Shown piece by piece: positions 38,000-46,622 of a stretch of 64,000 bases of DNA. Numbering within the stretch: the stretch's first letter is position 1; the number at the start of each line of letters is the position of its first letter. A program made the translations under genes and the position numbers. The notes under the pieces were generated by a model. It was not told the DNA's origin. It did no database searches and worked only from the letters and a program-made list of their open reading frames with translations. The DNA comes from Xenorhabdus beddingii (GTDB lineage: Bacteria > Pseudomonadota > Gammaproteobacteria > Enterobacterales > Enterobacteriaceae): contig NZ_MUBK01000002.1 in the NCBI RefSeq assembly GCF_002127545.1, forward strand, positions 1 to 64,000, given 5' to 3'.

Positions 38000-38081
38000 G
38001 GCAGACCGGGGAATAAAACATGTAGGGAGCGCAGTTGAAAACCGTTCACGACTGATTTGCTCCCCATGATGACAAAGGTCA

Positions 38082-38897
38082 CTACAGGACGTATTTGCGA
38101 ATGACCTCAGCGATACCGGGGTGGGTATTATCCCGTGTGACAATATCTGCCCGCTCTTTGACGGCATCGACGCCATTTCCCATGGCAACGCCAAGTCCGG
38201 CCGTTTCCAACATGCTAAGGTCGTTATAATTGTCACCGAAAGCAATCACTTCTTTCATACTCATGCCCTGAGATTCCACCCATTGCTGCAAACGCATCCC
38301 TTTGTTGTTACCTTTTTTGGTTATATCCACTTGATCAAACCATGACCATTCACACTCAAGCCCAACGTTTTCTGCAATTTGTTCGCTGATTTCACGGAGT
38401 TTCCCTAAATTTGATGAACTGGTGGCAAATTTCCAGATGGCACTCACCTCTTGGAGGGCATCCTGAAAATGGCTGACCTGTCGGATATTGGGACGTTGAT
38501 GCTCAGGTAAAGAGTCTGACCATGCAAGAGTTCGTGCTACCGTATGTTGAAATTCATATAAAATGGCATTATCCACATACATCAAATGTTCAATTTCCGT
38601 GCCTTGCAGATAAGAAAGAGTTTGCATGGCTTCTTGAATGGAAAGAGGGTCAGAAGCCAATATCCTCTTTGCGGGATAGTCATATGAATAAGTCCCATTG
38701 CAGCAAATGGCGGGAGTATCGAGTTGTAGCGCTTGATAGAAAGGGTGGATGGCGACATGATGGCGACCAGTCACAATCAAAATTTTGATACCAGATTGAC
38801 GGGCTTCATTCAGGGCGGCCAGTGATTCCGGCAAAATACGTTTTTGTGGATCGAGCAGTGTTCCATCCAGATCCAGCGCGATAACGCGATATGACAT
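38082..38897 (-). CDS. ybhA: HAD-family sugar/pyridoxal phosphatase YbhA
   Basis: The 271-residue Cof-type HAD phosphatase has motif I ALDLDGTLLDPQ, motif II IVTGRHH, the Lys in GNNKGMRL, and motif IV AFGDNYNDLSMLE. E. coli YbhA (BigR/PLP phosphatase) acts on pyridoxal phosphate and some sugar phosphates. It sits between modC and pgl as in E. coli and converges with modC. It lacks signal or membrane segments, so it is cytoplasmic. Confidence 0.92.
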   Translation of the reverse strand: MSYRVIALDLDGTLLDPQKRILPESLAALNEARQSGIKILIVTGRHHVAIHPFYQALQLDTPAICCNGTYSYDYPAKRILASDPLSIQEAMQTLSYLQGTEIEHLMYVDNAILYEFQHTVARTLAWSDSLPEHQRPNIRQVSHFQDALQEVSAIWKFATSSSNLGKLREISEQIAENVGLECEWSWFDQVDITKKGNNKGMRLQQWVESQGMSMKEVIAFGDNYNDLSMLETAGLGVAMGNGVDAVKERADIVTRDNTHPGIAEVIRKYVL

Positions 38898-39048
38898 GAG
38901 TTGGCCTCTTGGTTGTCGATGATGTAAGCAACTATTATACCGTAGTTAAAAATAGTGAACTGTTATTTATGTGGGCAGTTTAGCAGAGCAATATTTTCAA
39001 GGGTCGTTACAGATCAATGAAATGGTAATGAAGGATTAAGGAGAAAAA

Positions 39049-40035
39049 ATGAAACAGGTGGTTTATACAGCCAGCCCAAATAGCCGGCAAATTCACGTCT
39101 GGTCGCTGAATGTCACCGGTGAACTTTCGCTTCTTCAGACAGTGAATGCACCCGGTGAAGTACAGCCAATGGTGGTTAATCCTACTGGTAAACATTTATA
39201 TGTGGGAATTCGTCCTCAATTCAACATCGTGACTTATCGCATCGGGGAAGATGGATGTCTTGAGCAGCAAGCGATTACTCCATTGCCGGGTAGCCCTACT
39301 CATATATCAACCGACAGAGCAGGACGTTTTTTATTTTCGGCTTCTTACAGCTTCAATAACTTAAGCGTTCATCCTATTGATGAAAATGGGATCGTCAAAG
39401 CACCAACCCAAATTGTGGAAGGCTTGCAAGCTCCACATTCTGCCAATATTGATCGGGAAAACCGCCAATTACTGGTTCCATGTCTGAAAGAGGATCACAT
39501 CCGTATTTTCAATCTGGACGAATGTGGTTATTTGACAGAAAGCAGGGCTGATGAAATTACCACGGCAGCAGGTGCAGGCCCGCGTCATATGGCATTCCAT
39601 CCAGAAAAACAGGCGATTTATTGTATTAATGAGTTGGATTCAACGGTTGATGTTCTGCGCAAATGGGAAAAATATCGCACTGTACAATCGATTGACTCAC
39701 TGCCAACGGGTTTTTCCAGCGTTTGTTGGTCGGCCGATATTCACATGACACCGGATGGTCGCCATCTTTATACCAGTGAACGTTCAGAGAGCGTGATCAG
39801 CCATTTTCTTGTGTCAGAAGAGGGTTATCATCTGACATTAGCCGGACATTACCCAACAGAATCCCAGCCTCGTGGTTTCGCCATTGATCACAGCGGTAAC
39901 TTCCTGATTGCATCGGGACAAAAATCGGATCACATTTCAGTATCGCATATTGATAAATATTCAGGGAAACTCACCCAACTGGCACGTTATCCCGTGGGTA
40001 AAGGCCCAATGTGGGTTACGGTATTGGCATTATAA
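39049..40035 (+). CDS. pgl: 6-phosphogluconolactonase
   Basis: Pgl hydrolyses 6-phosphogluconolactone in the oxidative pentose phosphate pathway. The 328-residue protein is the seven-bladed propeller type (YbhE family), starting [18 protein letters not shown]. It has conserved [12 protein letters not shown] and a repeated pattern of GRHLYTSER-type blades. AAGGAGAAAAA precedes the ATG. A GC-rich hairpin (CCGCGCC/GGCGCGG, 40043-40062) follows the stop and is probably its terminator. Confidence 0.96.
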   Translation: MKQVVYTASPNSRQIHVWSLNVTGELSLLQTVNAPGEVQPMVVNPTGKHLYVGIRPQFNIVTYRIGEDGCLEQQAITPLPGSPTHISTDRAGRFLFSASYSFNNLSVHPIDENGIVKAPTQIVEGLQAPHSANIDRENRQLLVPCLKEDHIRIFNLDECGYLTESRADEITTAAGAGPRHMAFHPEKQAIYCINELDSTVDVLRKWEKYRTVQSIDSLPTGFSSVCWSADIHMTPDGRHLYTSERSESVISHFLVSEEGYHLTLAGHYPTESQPRGFAIDHSGNFLIASGQKSDHISVSHIDKYSGKLTQLARYPVGKGPMWVTVLAL

Positions 40036-40225
40036 ATCTGAGCCGCGCCATTTTGGGCGCGGTGGTATTTACCCTATTGTTTCTAATGAACTATTTATTT
40101 TCAATCTAATTTTGTTTAAATGCGTATTTTGTTTTTTTTAAATCTATAGTATTTTATTAAAAAATTATGTTAGTAAGGAATCGTTACTTATATCCATTAA
40201 TGATATTAATATTAAGCATAAGACA

Positions 40226-40816
40226 ATGAAATATATAGATGATGATAAAGTAGAATTACCTGAGGACAATGTAGGTGCCTCAAGAAAATATTTACAGTTT
40301 CCTAATATACTGTGCTGTGTGGCTGTTATTTTTCGAACGAACACATGCTATCCTGCCATATATGCCGGAATACATTTAACATTTGCTACGACAATAGCAG
40401 AAATAAAAGAAAAGTTAAAAATTATATTGGGATATCAAAAATCCATTCCTGCCTATGCTAATTTTTCTGATGTCTATATAGTCGGGGCGATAAGTGTGTT
40501 TTGCAGGGGTAAAAAAACCCAGGTGAATGATTTTTTGAAGGAAATATCAAGGTTAATAAAGTCAAAAATAAAAACCGTTAAACATGTCTATTCCTTTGAT
40601 CTCAATAAAGGAAATGCGCATGACATCACTAATTATACTATCTTTACAGAAGATTCTTATATTAAGCCTATTTCTTATTGTTATACTAATAATTTAAAAT
40701 TTATGCGAAATGACAATACGCGTAATAAAGATCGCATCTTTCTACCCATAGGTACATTTGACTTGATAAAAACGGGTCCATTTGACGCATTCAAATACCG
40801 CCAGCCACATCATTAA
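40226..40816 (+). CDS. hypothetical protein, AT-rich, unknown family
   Basis: I do not recognise this 196-residue protein. It is Lys/Ile/Asn-rich, with no signal peptide. It has two patches of Cys (PNILCCVAVIF, VFCRGKK) and a hydrophobic AIYAGIHLTFAT region, then IYIVGAISV-like beta segments, suggesting a small alpha/beta fold. The DNA is much more AT-rich than pgl upstream, which suggests acquisition. The start MKYIDDDKVELPEDN has no good ribosome site (CATAAGACA). A perfect 12-bp hairpin (40799-40830) overlaps the stop codon. Confidence 0.6.
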   Translation: MKYIDDDKVELPEDNVGASRKYLQFPNILCCVAVIFRTNTCYPAIYAGIHLTFATTIAEIKEKLKIILGYQKSIPAYANFSDVYIVGAISVFCRGKKTQVNDFLKEISRLIKSKIKTVKHVYSFDLNKGNAHDITNYTIFTEDSYIKPISYCYTNNLKFMRNDNTRNKDRIFLPIGTFDLIKTGPFDAFKYRQPHH

Positions 40817-40830
40817 CAATGTGGCTGGCG
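40799..40830 (+). terminator. 12-bp hairpin overlapping the stop codon of the orphan gene
   Basis: CGCCAGCCACAT and ATGTGGCTGGCG enclose CATTAACA, which contains the TAA stop. No strong T-run follows. It may act as a terminator or mRNA end stabiliser. Confidence 0.55.
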
Positions 40831-40922
40831 ATATGTTCCTTTATCATAATACTGAAAATAGAAAACTATTTATTATAAAATCAATACGTTATATTGGAGT
40901 AATAAATTAATACAACTTAAAT

Positions 40923-41495
40923 TTAAGCTAAATTAAACGTTCCAACTCCAGAAAAAACAATTGGATATGTGATCAAAATATGATTTTGATACAAGGAAAC
41001 CAGATCACCTAAATAGATACTGCCTCTAAAAATACGCAGAGCGATATTTCTTGGGTAAATAAAAAGCTGGAAGTTGAGTGGCGTATTTATAATGCTTTGA
41101 GCATGTTGTACTATTCCACCAAGGTGAATATTATTAAAGTTTATTATTGGCAGGTTATGACTGCCATAAATATAGCCATTGAAATGGGTCTTTTTCCCTG
41201 TATTGGGTTCATGTCCGATTATAGCAGGATAAGATGATACCTGAATAAAGGGATAACTGCCATATTGGTGATAGGTATTAATGTTGAAGTGCCCACTGAC
41301 AAATTCGGTTTGTTTCAGGGCAGGAGAAGCTAATGGGCTAACCTGATTATTCTCTGTAAACAGGTGAGCTAATTCTGGCTTTTCTTTCACAAGCGTTTCA
41401 TAATGCAGAATCTCTTGTGCATATCTATTTCTGGACTGCTCAAATACAGTCAACATCTCTTCGTTAGAAGGCGTAATTGAATTTTCATTATGCAT
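40923..41495 (-). CDS. hypothetical protein, possible small beta-barrel (VapA-like?)
   Basis: The protein has 190 residues. The N-terminal ~55 residues are helical and polar (EEMLTVFEQSRNRYAQEILHYE). The rest is rich in aromatic and beta-forming residues (SGHFNINTYHQYGSYPFIQVS and IFRGSIYLGDLVSLYQNHIL), ending in GVGTFNLA. The Gly and aromatic spacing recalls the eight-stranded barrel of Rhodococcus VapA proteins, but this is only a pattern impression. There is no signal peptide. AAAGAGGAATAT precedes the ATG. Neighbours are also unknown genes. Confidence 0.6.
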   Translation of the reverse strand: MHNENSITPSNEEMLTVFEQSRNRYAQEILHYETLVKEKPELAHLFTENNQVSPLASPALKQTEFVSGHFNINTYHQYGSYPFIQVSSYPAIIGHEPNTGKKTHFNGYIYGSHNLPIINFNNIHLGGIVQHAQSIINTPLNFQLFIYPRNIALRIFRGSIYLGDLVSLYQNHILITYPIVFSGVGTFNLA

Positions 41496-41874
41496 AATAT
41501 ATTCCTCTTTCGCTTTAATGTATATGATTGCTACAGGGAATATATCAGAGAATTTATTTTTGAGTGATATTAGGTGCCTGAATTTGGTAATTAATATTTG
41601 TCAGTGAGTGTTTTTTGAGGATATATTAACGTGCTTTTATTTTTTATCAAACAGGTAAATTAAATTATCAGATGAATCTGCCGCTAATTTATATTAGCCC
41701 GAATTGCCAAGGCTAAGTGATTGATATGCGTTCATTACATTTTTAAGCAATAACCGTTTATTTTAGATAGGAAAAAGGCTTCATCTATGATCTGATAATT
41801 GTCGCCAAACTCAATATCAGAAACACGAATGAAGCCTGTGATGATTATCGCTATCAAACTTAAGGATAGGGTTG
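41496..41874. other. AT-rich intergenic DNA with a 62-bp palindrome
   Basis: There is no convincing gene. A minus-strand frame with a TTG start (about 48 codons, containing LSLIAIIITGFIRVSDIEFG) spans the palindrome and could be chance. The palindrome is listed separately. Confidence 0.4.
41776..41837. repeat. 62-bp imperfect palindrome
   Basis: The outer arms AGGCTTCAT and ATGAAGCCT and the inner arms TCTGATAATTG and CAATATCAGA (one bulge) surround a 10-base loop. It has no T-run and does not match the ATACCC repeat. It could be a short non-coding mobile repeat or an element end. Confidence 0.55.
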
Positions 41875-42498
41875 TCAAGTCCTGTATTTTCTAACTGAAT
41901 TTTCGTGATCTTGCTCTGGAACATCCTCCTCAGGATTATTGTTATGATGTACATCGTTAACACTCTTACCGGTTGATGTTTTTATACATTTTGTAGTTAA
42001 CTTATTACTAGTATCTGAATCTTGTTTTTGGTCTAACAACATATTCACTTTGTTAGTTAACTCCTTATTTTTATTTTGTAGCTTGACATAGGTGCTACCT
42101 GCTTCGCGCATACTTTTCTTGAACCTATCACACACCTTAATGTATTTGTTATAAACACTCTCTGCCTCTTCCTTATATTTTCCATACAACTCATTAAATT
42201 CCGTTTTTAATTTATGGTCATGAAACGCCCGCTCTAATTTTTGATAAACTTTAAATGCTTCAAATTTATTAGAAAAGATAGAAAATTTAATGGCAATGGG
42301 TTTTTCTTTATCAATTAATTTAATATAAATTTTTTTACCTAATAATAAAATATCCTCGATTTTATCAAAAGAATCTGAGAATAAGATCCTATTATTGCTC
42401 TGTTTTTCTATAGTTAAATGATTTCCTGTGTCTCTGGTGTTTAGTTTGAAAATGTAATTATCAAATTCATAATGAGCATTTTTATCAATGTCACTCAT
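41875..42498 (-). CDS. hypothetical coiled-coil protein
   Basis: The 207-residue protein is unknown to me. Residues 1-75 look like beta strands (HYEFDNYIFKLNT, IYIKLIDKEKPIAIKF). Residues 80-160 form a Lys/Glu-rich coiled coil (LYGKYKEEAESVYNKYIKV, LQNKNKELTNKVNMLLDQ). The tail is acidic and Asn-rich. No signal or membrane segment is seen. The DNA is AT-rich like the other two orphans nearby, consistent with an accessory island. Confidence 0.6.
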   Translation of the reverse strand: MSDIDKNAHYEFDNYIFKLNTRDTGNHLTIEKQSNNRILFSDSFDKIEDILLLGKKIYIKLIDKEKPIAIKFSIFSNKFEAFKVYQKLERAFHDHKLKTEFNELYGKYKEEAESVYNKYIKVCDRFKKSMREAGSTYVKLQNKNKELTNKVNMLLDQKQDSDTSNKLTTKCIKTSTGKSVNDVHHNNNPEEDVPEQDHENSVRKYRT

Positions 42499-42617
42499 GA
42501 TTTATTCCTTATTTCTTTTCTAATTAACTCGAATTATGGATAATAAATTGAACTAAAAGACTATTCCGGGATCAGAATTTTAAACGAATAAAAAACCGTT
42601 CTAAAAAGGAACAGGCT

Positions 42618-42770
42618 ATGGACAACTTAATTGAAATTTTCTGTGGTGTCGACGATTTTTGCATTTTTTCATGCCTCAATGGGCGCAATTTTGGCTTGAC
42701 AACGGGTGTCGTCTGCGCCTCGGCAAGGCCACATATGGGCCGGTGAAATCATGACCATTTTGATCCTTTG
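42618..42770 (+). pseudogene. IS982-family transposase remnant (N-terminal, frameshifted)
   Basis: From ATG 42618 the frame reads MDNLIEIFCGVDDFC, the typical start of IS982 transposases. The next part continues in another frame (FMPQWAQFWLDNGCRLRLG), and a third frame gives GEIMTILIL, the IS982 hallmark before its first helix. The sequence then ends. Only about 50 codons remain, with two frame changes. Confidence 0.7.
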
Positions 42771-43072
42771 ATAATAGACTGAATGTTCTGTACGACACCT
42801 CCAAGATAAAGATTTTCAAAATGAACTTCCGGCATATTATATCCCCAATAGACACTTCCTATCATTGACTTTCGAGATATACACCCGTCGTGTCAGTGCG
42901 GGCATTGATATATTGATGAATAATATAGAAATCTAAAGCTCTTCATTAGAAAATTTTGCTTTCAAAAAAAGTAAATATTATTCCATTTATTTAGTTGTCG
43001 GAAGATATGAGACTTAGACTACTTGGTATTAATAACTTTTTGTTCTTATTATAATGACAGGAATATTTAATC
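42771..43072. other. intergenic DNA upstream of MFS gene
   Basis: AT-rich stretch after the IS982 remnant. No gene is seen. GACAGGAATATTTAATC precedes the ATG of the MFS gene. Confidence 0.4.
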
Positions 43073-44227
43073 ATGCCCTTAGCAGTTTATGCCCTGGCAA
43101 TAGGCGCGTTTGCCATTTGCACCACCGAATTCGTTATTGTCGGGCTTTTGCTTAATATCAGTAACGATCTGTCCATTTCTATTTCCTCATCGGGCATGTT
43201 GGTAACCGCCTATGCCATGGGCGTTGTCATCGGCGCGCCAATTCTGACGCCGCTGATGGTTAAATTTAAGCGTAAAAAAGCGCTTATCGCGCTAATGGTT
43301 CTCTACATTGTGGGCAATGTCGCTTGTGCGCTAGCAACCAGTTATCAATTGCTGATGTTTGCTCGTGTGATAGCCGCTCTTGCTCAGGCATCCTTTTTCG
43401 GATTAGGCGCAGTGGTTGCCACACAGCTAGTGCCGAAAAATAAACAGGCCAGTGCAGTTGCCGCTATGTTTTTAGGCGCAACTCTGGCAAACGTATTCGG
43501 TGCACCGATCGGATCCATTGTCGGGCAATATTTTGGCTGGAGAAGCTCATTCATCGCCTGCTCTGTTATTGGCGTTATCGCCGCTGTGGCGATAGCAGCC
43601 ATCGTGCCTAACGTAAGAAGCGAGGCACCAAAAAATATTGCGCGGGAATTTGCCATTTTACTGCAACCCCGGGCAATTAAGGCGCTGTTGATGACCGTAC
43701 TGGGCTTCGGCGGTATATTTACTGCTCTCACTTATCTCGGGCCGTTCCTGACGGAGGCTTCTGGATTTCCGGTAACAGCGGTTTCTTATCTGCTGTTTAT
43801 TTTTGGCGTGGGTATGGTTATCGGCAACCCATTAGGCGGCCGCCTGACCGATCACAGCGTGCATCTGGCGCTGATGGTCTCCCTTGCTGCGGTGATTATC
43901 GTACTGCTGGCACTCGGTTTCTTTGCCAGTTCTAAGGTCCTGACCGTGATCCTGATCTTTGTATTCGGTGCAGTTATGTTCTCCTCCATCCCACCTTTAC
44001 AGGTACAGGCGATGCAGGCAACCAGCGAGGCGGTAGTGATGGGATCCTCCTTCAATATTGCGGCATTCAATCTGGGAAATGCCGGAGGAGCATGGCTGGG
44101 AGCCTGGGTGCTGGATTATGGTATGAAAGTCGTAGAGTTACCGATTGTCGCGGCGGCAGTGACCGCGCTTGGGCTGGTATTTGCTTATATTGTTAAAGCA
44201 GGTTCGCCGGTTAAAATGGTCAGCTGA
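43073..44227 (+). CDS. MFS transporter, DHA1 family (AraJ/YdhP-like)
   Basis: This 384-residue protein has 12 predicted helices and is the size of AraJ/YdhP-type arabinose or drug efflux proteins. It starts with the family pattern YALAIGAFAICTTEFVIVGLL. Motif A-like LTPLMVKFKRKKALIALMV follows helix 2, and motif C-like GAPIGSIVGQYFGWRSSF is near residue 145. Its DNA is GC-richer than the preceding orphans, and the genes after it (hydrolase fragment, LysR, SDR) have a similar look, so the block may have arrived together. The substrate is unknown. Confidence 0.88.
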   Translation: MPLAVYALAIGAFAICTTEFVIVGLLLNISNDLSISISSSGMLVTAYAMGVVIGAPILTPLMVKFKRKKALIALMVLYIVGNVACALATSYQLLMFARVIAALAQASFFGLGAVVATQLVPKNKQASAVAAMFLGATLANVFGAPIGSIVGQYFGWRSSFIACSVIGVIAAVAIAAIVPNVRSEAPKNIAREFAILLQPRAIKALLMTVLGFGGIFTALTYLGPFLTEASGFPVTAVSYLLFIFGVGMVIGNPLGGRLTDHSVHLALMVSLAAVIIVLLALGFFASSKVLTVILIFVFGAVMFSSIPPLQVQAMQATSEAVVMGSSFNIAAFNLGNAGGAWLGAWVLDYGMKVVELPIVAAAVTALGLVFAYIVKAGSPVKMVS

Positions 44228-44695
44228 TTCAGCGACCAAGCGAAAAAATGCTGATTAAATAGTTAATTACCTCATAACTAGGAAGTAAATAAAGGTGAAA
44301 CAATATTATTGATTGGTGTGGGTAACATCGGTCAATATCCTATGATCAGGCGGATTGCGTGATCAACCACGCTCTGGATAACCTGCTTGAAACATGGGAA
44401 ATCCTGATAAGCCACTATTTCGGACTCGAAAACCACTGGCAGTTGTACGGATCCCTGTTTGTCGTCGGCTTCTGTTGTGGGGGATTTCTGGCTTTTGAAT
44501 TTAGCCGCACGGAGCTGCTTTGTTTTGGCGTGGTTTCGGTTTATGGTCAGCCTGACACCAAACTGTATCAAAAGCACTGATCCCGGGTAACCAATCTTAA
44601 GAATTGCTTTGTGGCCGCAGGTTGACAAAATTTTACAATTACTGAAAAATCGAGATTTACTGGATGAAGGTGTTGGTCACCCGGGGTGCAGTTAC
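44228..44695 (+). pseudogene. gene remnants: dienelactone hydrolase-like fragment
   Basis: The region has a short frame at 44359-44580 (73 residues). It contains VVGFCCGGFLAFEFSR and GVVSVYGQPDTKL, which fit the nucleophile region (GFCxGG) and following strand of dienelactone hydrolase-family proteins. The rest of the fold is missing. A separate upstream scrap reads LLIGVGNIGQYPMIRR. I read the stretch as decayed genes between the MFS and LysR genes. Confidence is limited because the matches are short. Confidence 0.4.
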
Positions 44696-45580
44696 GTGGA
44701 TTTGCTAAAAGGCATGAAAGTGTTTGTTGATGTGGTCGATCAGGGCAGTATGACTGCTGCGGCGGCGTGCTCAGAGCTGACGCCGCAGATGGTTGGCTTG
44801 TATATTCGCAACCTTGAAAAGCAATTCGGCGTTAAATTCCTGAACCGGACCACCCGGCAGACAGGGCTGACTGAAGCGGGAAAACTGTTTTATCAGCACT
44901 GTACTCAGGTACTGGGCATGGTTAATGAGACGCAACACGTCATTACCAGTATGAACACCGAAGCAACAGGTCTGCTGCGCATTACCGCGCCGATCACTTT
45001 TGGCACACACGTGATCGCGCCGTCTCTGGGTCAGTTCAGGAAGCGTTATCCCAGGATCGATGTCGATCTGTTCCTCACCGATTCGGTGATGGATTTAGTG
45101 GCTGACGAAATCGAAATCGCCATCCGCATCGGCGTGCTCAAGGACTCATCACTGGTTGCCCGTCCGTTGGGGATGTATCGCATGGCGGTAGCCGCCGCGC
45201 CTGAGTACCTGAATGAGCGGGGTTTCCCCTCGTCACCGGAAGAACTTTCTGAACATGACTGTATTGGTTTCCGGCTGAAAATGGCTCCTCGGCACTGGAG
45301 TTTCCAGCGGGACAACACCGGCTTCTCCGTGGAGGTGAATGATAATCTTAGTATCAATCATGGCGAGGCTCTGCGTCAGGCCGCGCTCTCTGGGGTAGGG
45401 ATTGTTATGCAGCCGGAGGTGTTGCTCAGTCAGGATTTCACCTCCGGGGCGCTGGTAAGGTTATTCACCAACGAAAAGCTGATAAGTAAACCAGTCAATA
45501 TGGTTTACCGACAGGATAAATTCTCGGCGGCAAAAATGCGTGCGGTAATCGATTTTGGTTTGAACCACTGGAAGGTCTGA
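44696..45580 (+). CDS. LysR-family transcriptional regulator
   Basis: The 294-residue protein has an N-terminal winged HTH (MKVFVDVVDQGSMTAAAAC through FLNRTTRQTGLTEAG, residues ~7-65). A periplasmic-binding-like effector domain follows (LLRITAPITFGTHVIAPSL onward), of the class controlling single-target neighbours. The GTG at 44696 gives the typical N-terminus (M)DLLKGMKVF, with GGGGTGCAG upstream; the ATG at 44714 is an alternative. It is followed on the same strand by an SDR gene 126 bp later, a likely target. The ligand is unknown. Confidence 0.88.
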   Translation: MDLLKGMKVFVDVVDQGSMTAAAACSELTPQMVGLYIRNLEKQFGVKFLNRTTRQTGLTEAGKLFYQHCTQVLGMVNETQHVITSMNTEATGLLRITAPITFGTHVIAPSLGQFRKRYPRIDVDLFLTDSVMDLVADEIEIAIRIGVLKDSSLVARPLGMYRMAVAAAPEYLNERGFPSSPEELSEHDCIGFRLKMAPRHWSFQRDNTGFSVEVNDNLSINHGEALRQAALSGVGIVMQPEVLLSQDFTSGALVRLFTNEKLISKPVNMVYRQDKFSAAKMRAVIDFGLNHWKV

Positions 45581-45706
45581 AGGTTAAAAGGCTGCCCTGC
45601 GCCGCTATTGGAAAATCCTGCTTTCCTGTCTATAAAGTATTGCTCTGATTATTACTCACTTCTTTTGTTTTATTATTCCGGCAATAACAATTGTACGGAA
45701 CAAGAA

Positions 45707-46465
45707 ATGAGCATTTCACGATTCAGCCAAAAAAACGTGTGTATCACCGGAGCCGGAACTGGTATTGGACGGGCGGCAGCGCTGCGCCTGGCAGCAGAAG
45801 GGGCTAATTTGGTGTTGATCGGCAGGCGGCTGGAGCCACTCAACCAGTTGGCTGAGGAGGTACGAACGCAGGGAACTAAGGCGTTGGCACTGAGTTGTGA
45901 TATTGCTGATGAGCAGCAGGTAAAAGCTGCTTTTGCTCAGGCTCATCAGCAGCTTGGCAATATAGATGGTCTGTTTGCTAATGCCGGAGTATTGGGTGAT
46001 TTCAAACCGCTGTCGGAGGCGGAGGTAGGGGACTTTACTGCGCCATTTTCCACTAATCTGATCGGAACGTTCCTCACGATCAAACACTGTCTGCCCTTTA
46101 TGCCTGAGGGCGCGATCCTGATTAACGCTTCCTGGACTACCGGCAGCGTTATGCCCGGAACCGGTATTTATGCTGCCACCAAATCTGCACTGCTGGCGCT
46201 GATGCGCACCTTGGCAGCGGAAGTGGGCGTACGTTCGGTACGAGTCAATGCCATCAGTCCGGGGGTTATCCTGACGCCAATGGCGGCTGAAGCCCTGCCT
46301 GAAGAGGTCGCTAAAAGCCTTGCCGCTCACTCCCTGCTATTACGCAATGGGGTCGCTGAAGATGTAGCCGGAACGGTCGCTTGGCTGCTTTCTGAAGATG
46401 CAGGCTATGTTACCGGGCAAGAGATTAAGGTTGATGGCGGTTTTACCACAGGGGGCATGCGTTAA
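45707..46465 (+). CDS. short-chain dehydrogenase/reductase (SDR)
   Basis: The 252-residue classical SDR has the NAD(P)-binding TGAGTGIGRAAALRL (residues ~13-27) and FANAGVLG. The catalytic Ser lies near NASWTTGS, and the Tyr-Lys is in GIYAATKSALLAL. The C-terminal VTGQEIKVDGGFTTGG is typical. The ATG at 45707 is preferred; the longer in-frame start adds 33 residues that do not fit the fold. The order LysR-SDR suggests a small inducible unit. Substrate is unknown. Confidence 0.88.
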   Translation: MSISRFSQKNVCITGAGTGIGRAAALRLAAEGANLVLIGRRLEPLNQLAEEVRTQGTKALALSCDIADEQQVKAAFAQAHQQLGNIDGLFANAGVLGDFKPLSEAEVGDFTAPFSTNLIGTFLTIKHCLPFMPEGAILINASWTTGSVMPGTGIYAATKSALLALMRTLAAEVGVRSVRVNAISPGVILTPMAAEALPEEVAKSLAAHSLLLRNGVAEDVAGTVAWLLSEDAGYVTGQEIKVDGGFTTGGMR

Positions 46466-46549
46466 ATGGTATTCATCGTCACTTGATCTAACATCGCTGG
46501 TGATTTTTCCATTTCTGAAAAAAGCCTTGCTTGCTGACTTCGGTTAGGC

Positions 46550-46605
46550 ATTTCCTCCACGCCGACCTGATATTGGGTCACACGGGAGGGCGATTGCCCT
46601 GTGAC
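46550..46605. repeat. inverted repeat between SDR and bioA
   Basis: GGGTCACA(C)GGG and CCCTGTGACCC form a stable hairpin with one bulge between the convergent SDR and bioA genes. Without a T-run on either side it is only a possible terminator. Confidence 0.5.
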
Positions 46606-46622
46606 CCGCTGTCTTTCAAGTT

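Noticed and set aside
41718-41875. small TTG-started minus-strand frame with a hydrophobic stretch
   Set aside because: No ribosome site, and it spans the 62-bp palindrome; coding is not supported.
44332-44628. 98-codon minus-strand frame
   Set aside because: Antisense to the hydrolase-like fragment and without recognisable features.
45716-46330. 204-codon minus-strand frame
   Set aside because: Antisense to the SDR gene with no recognisable features.
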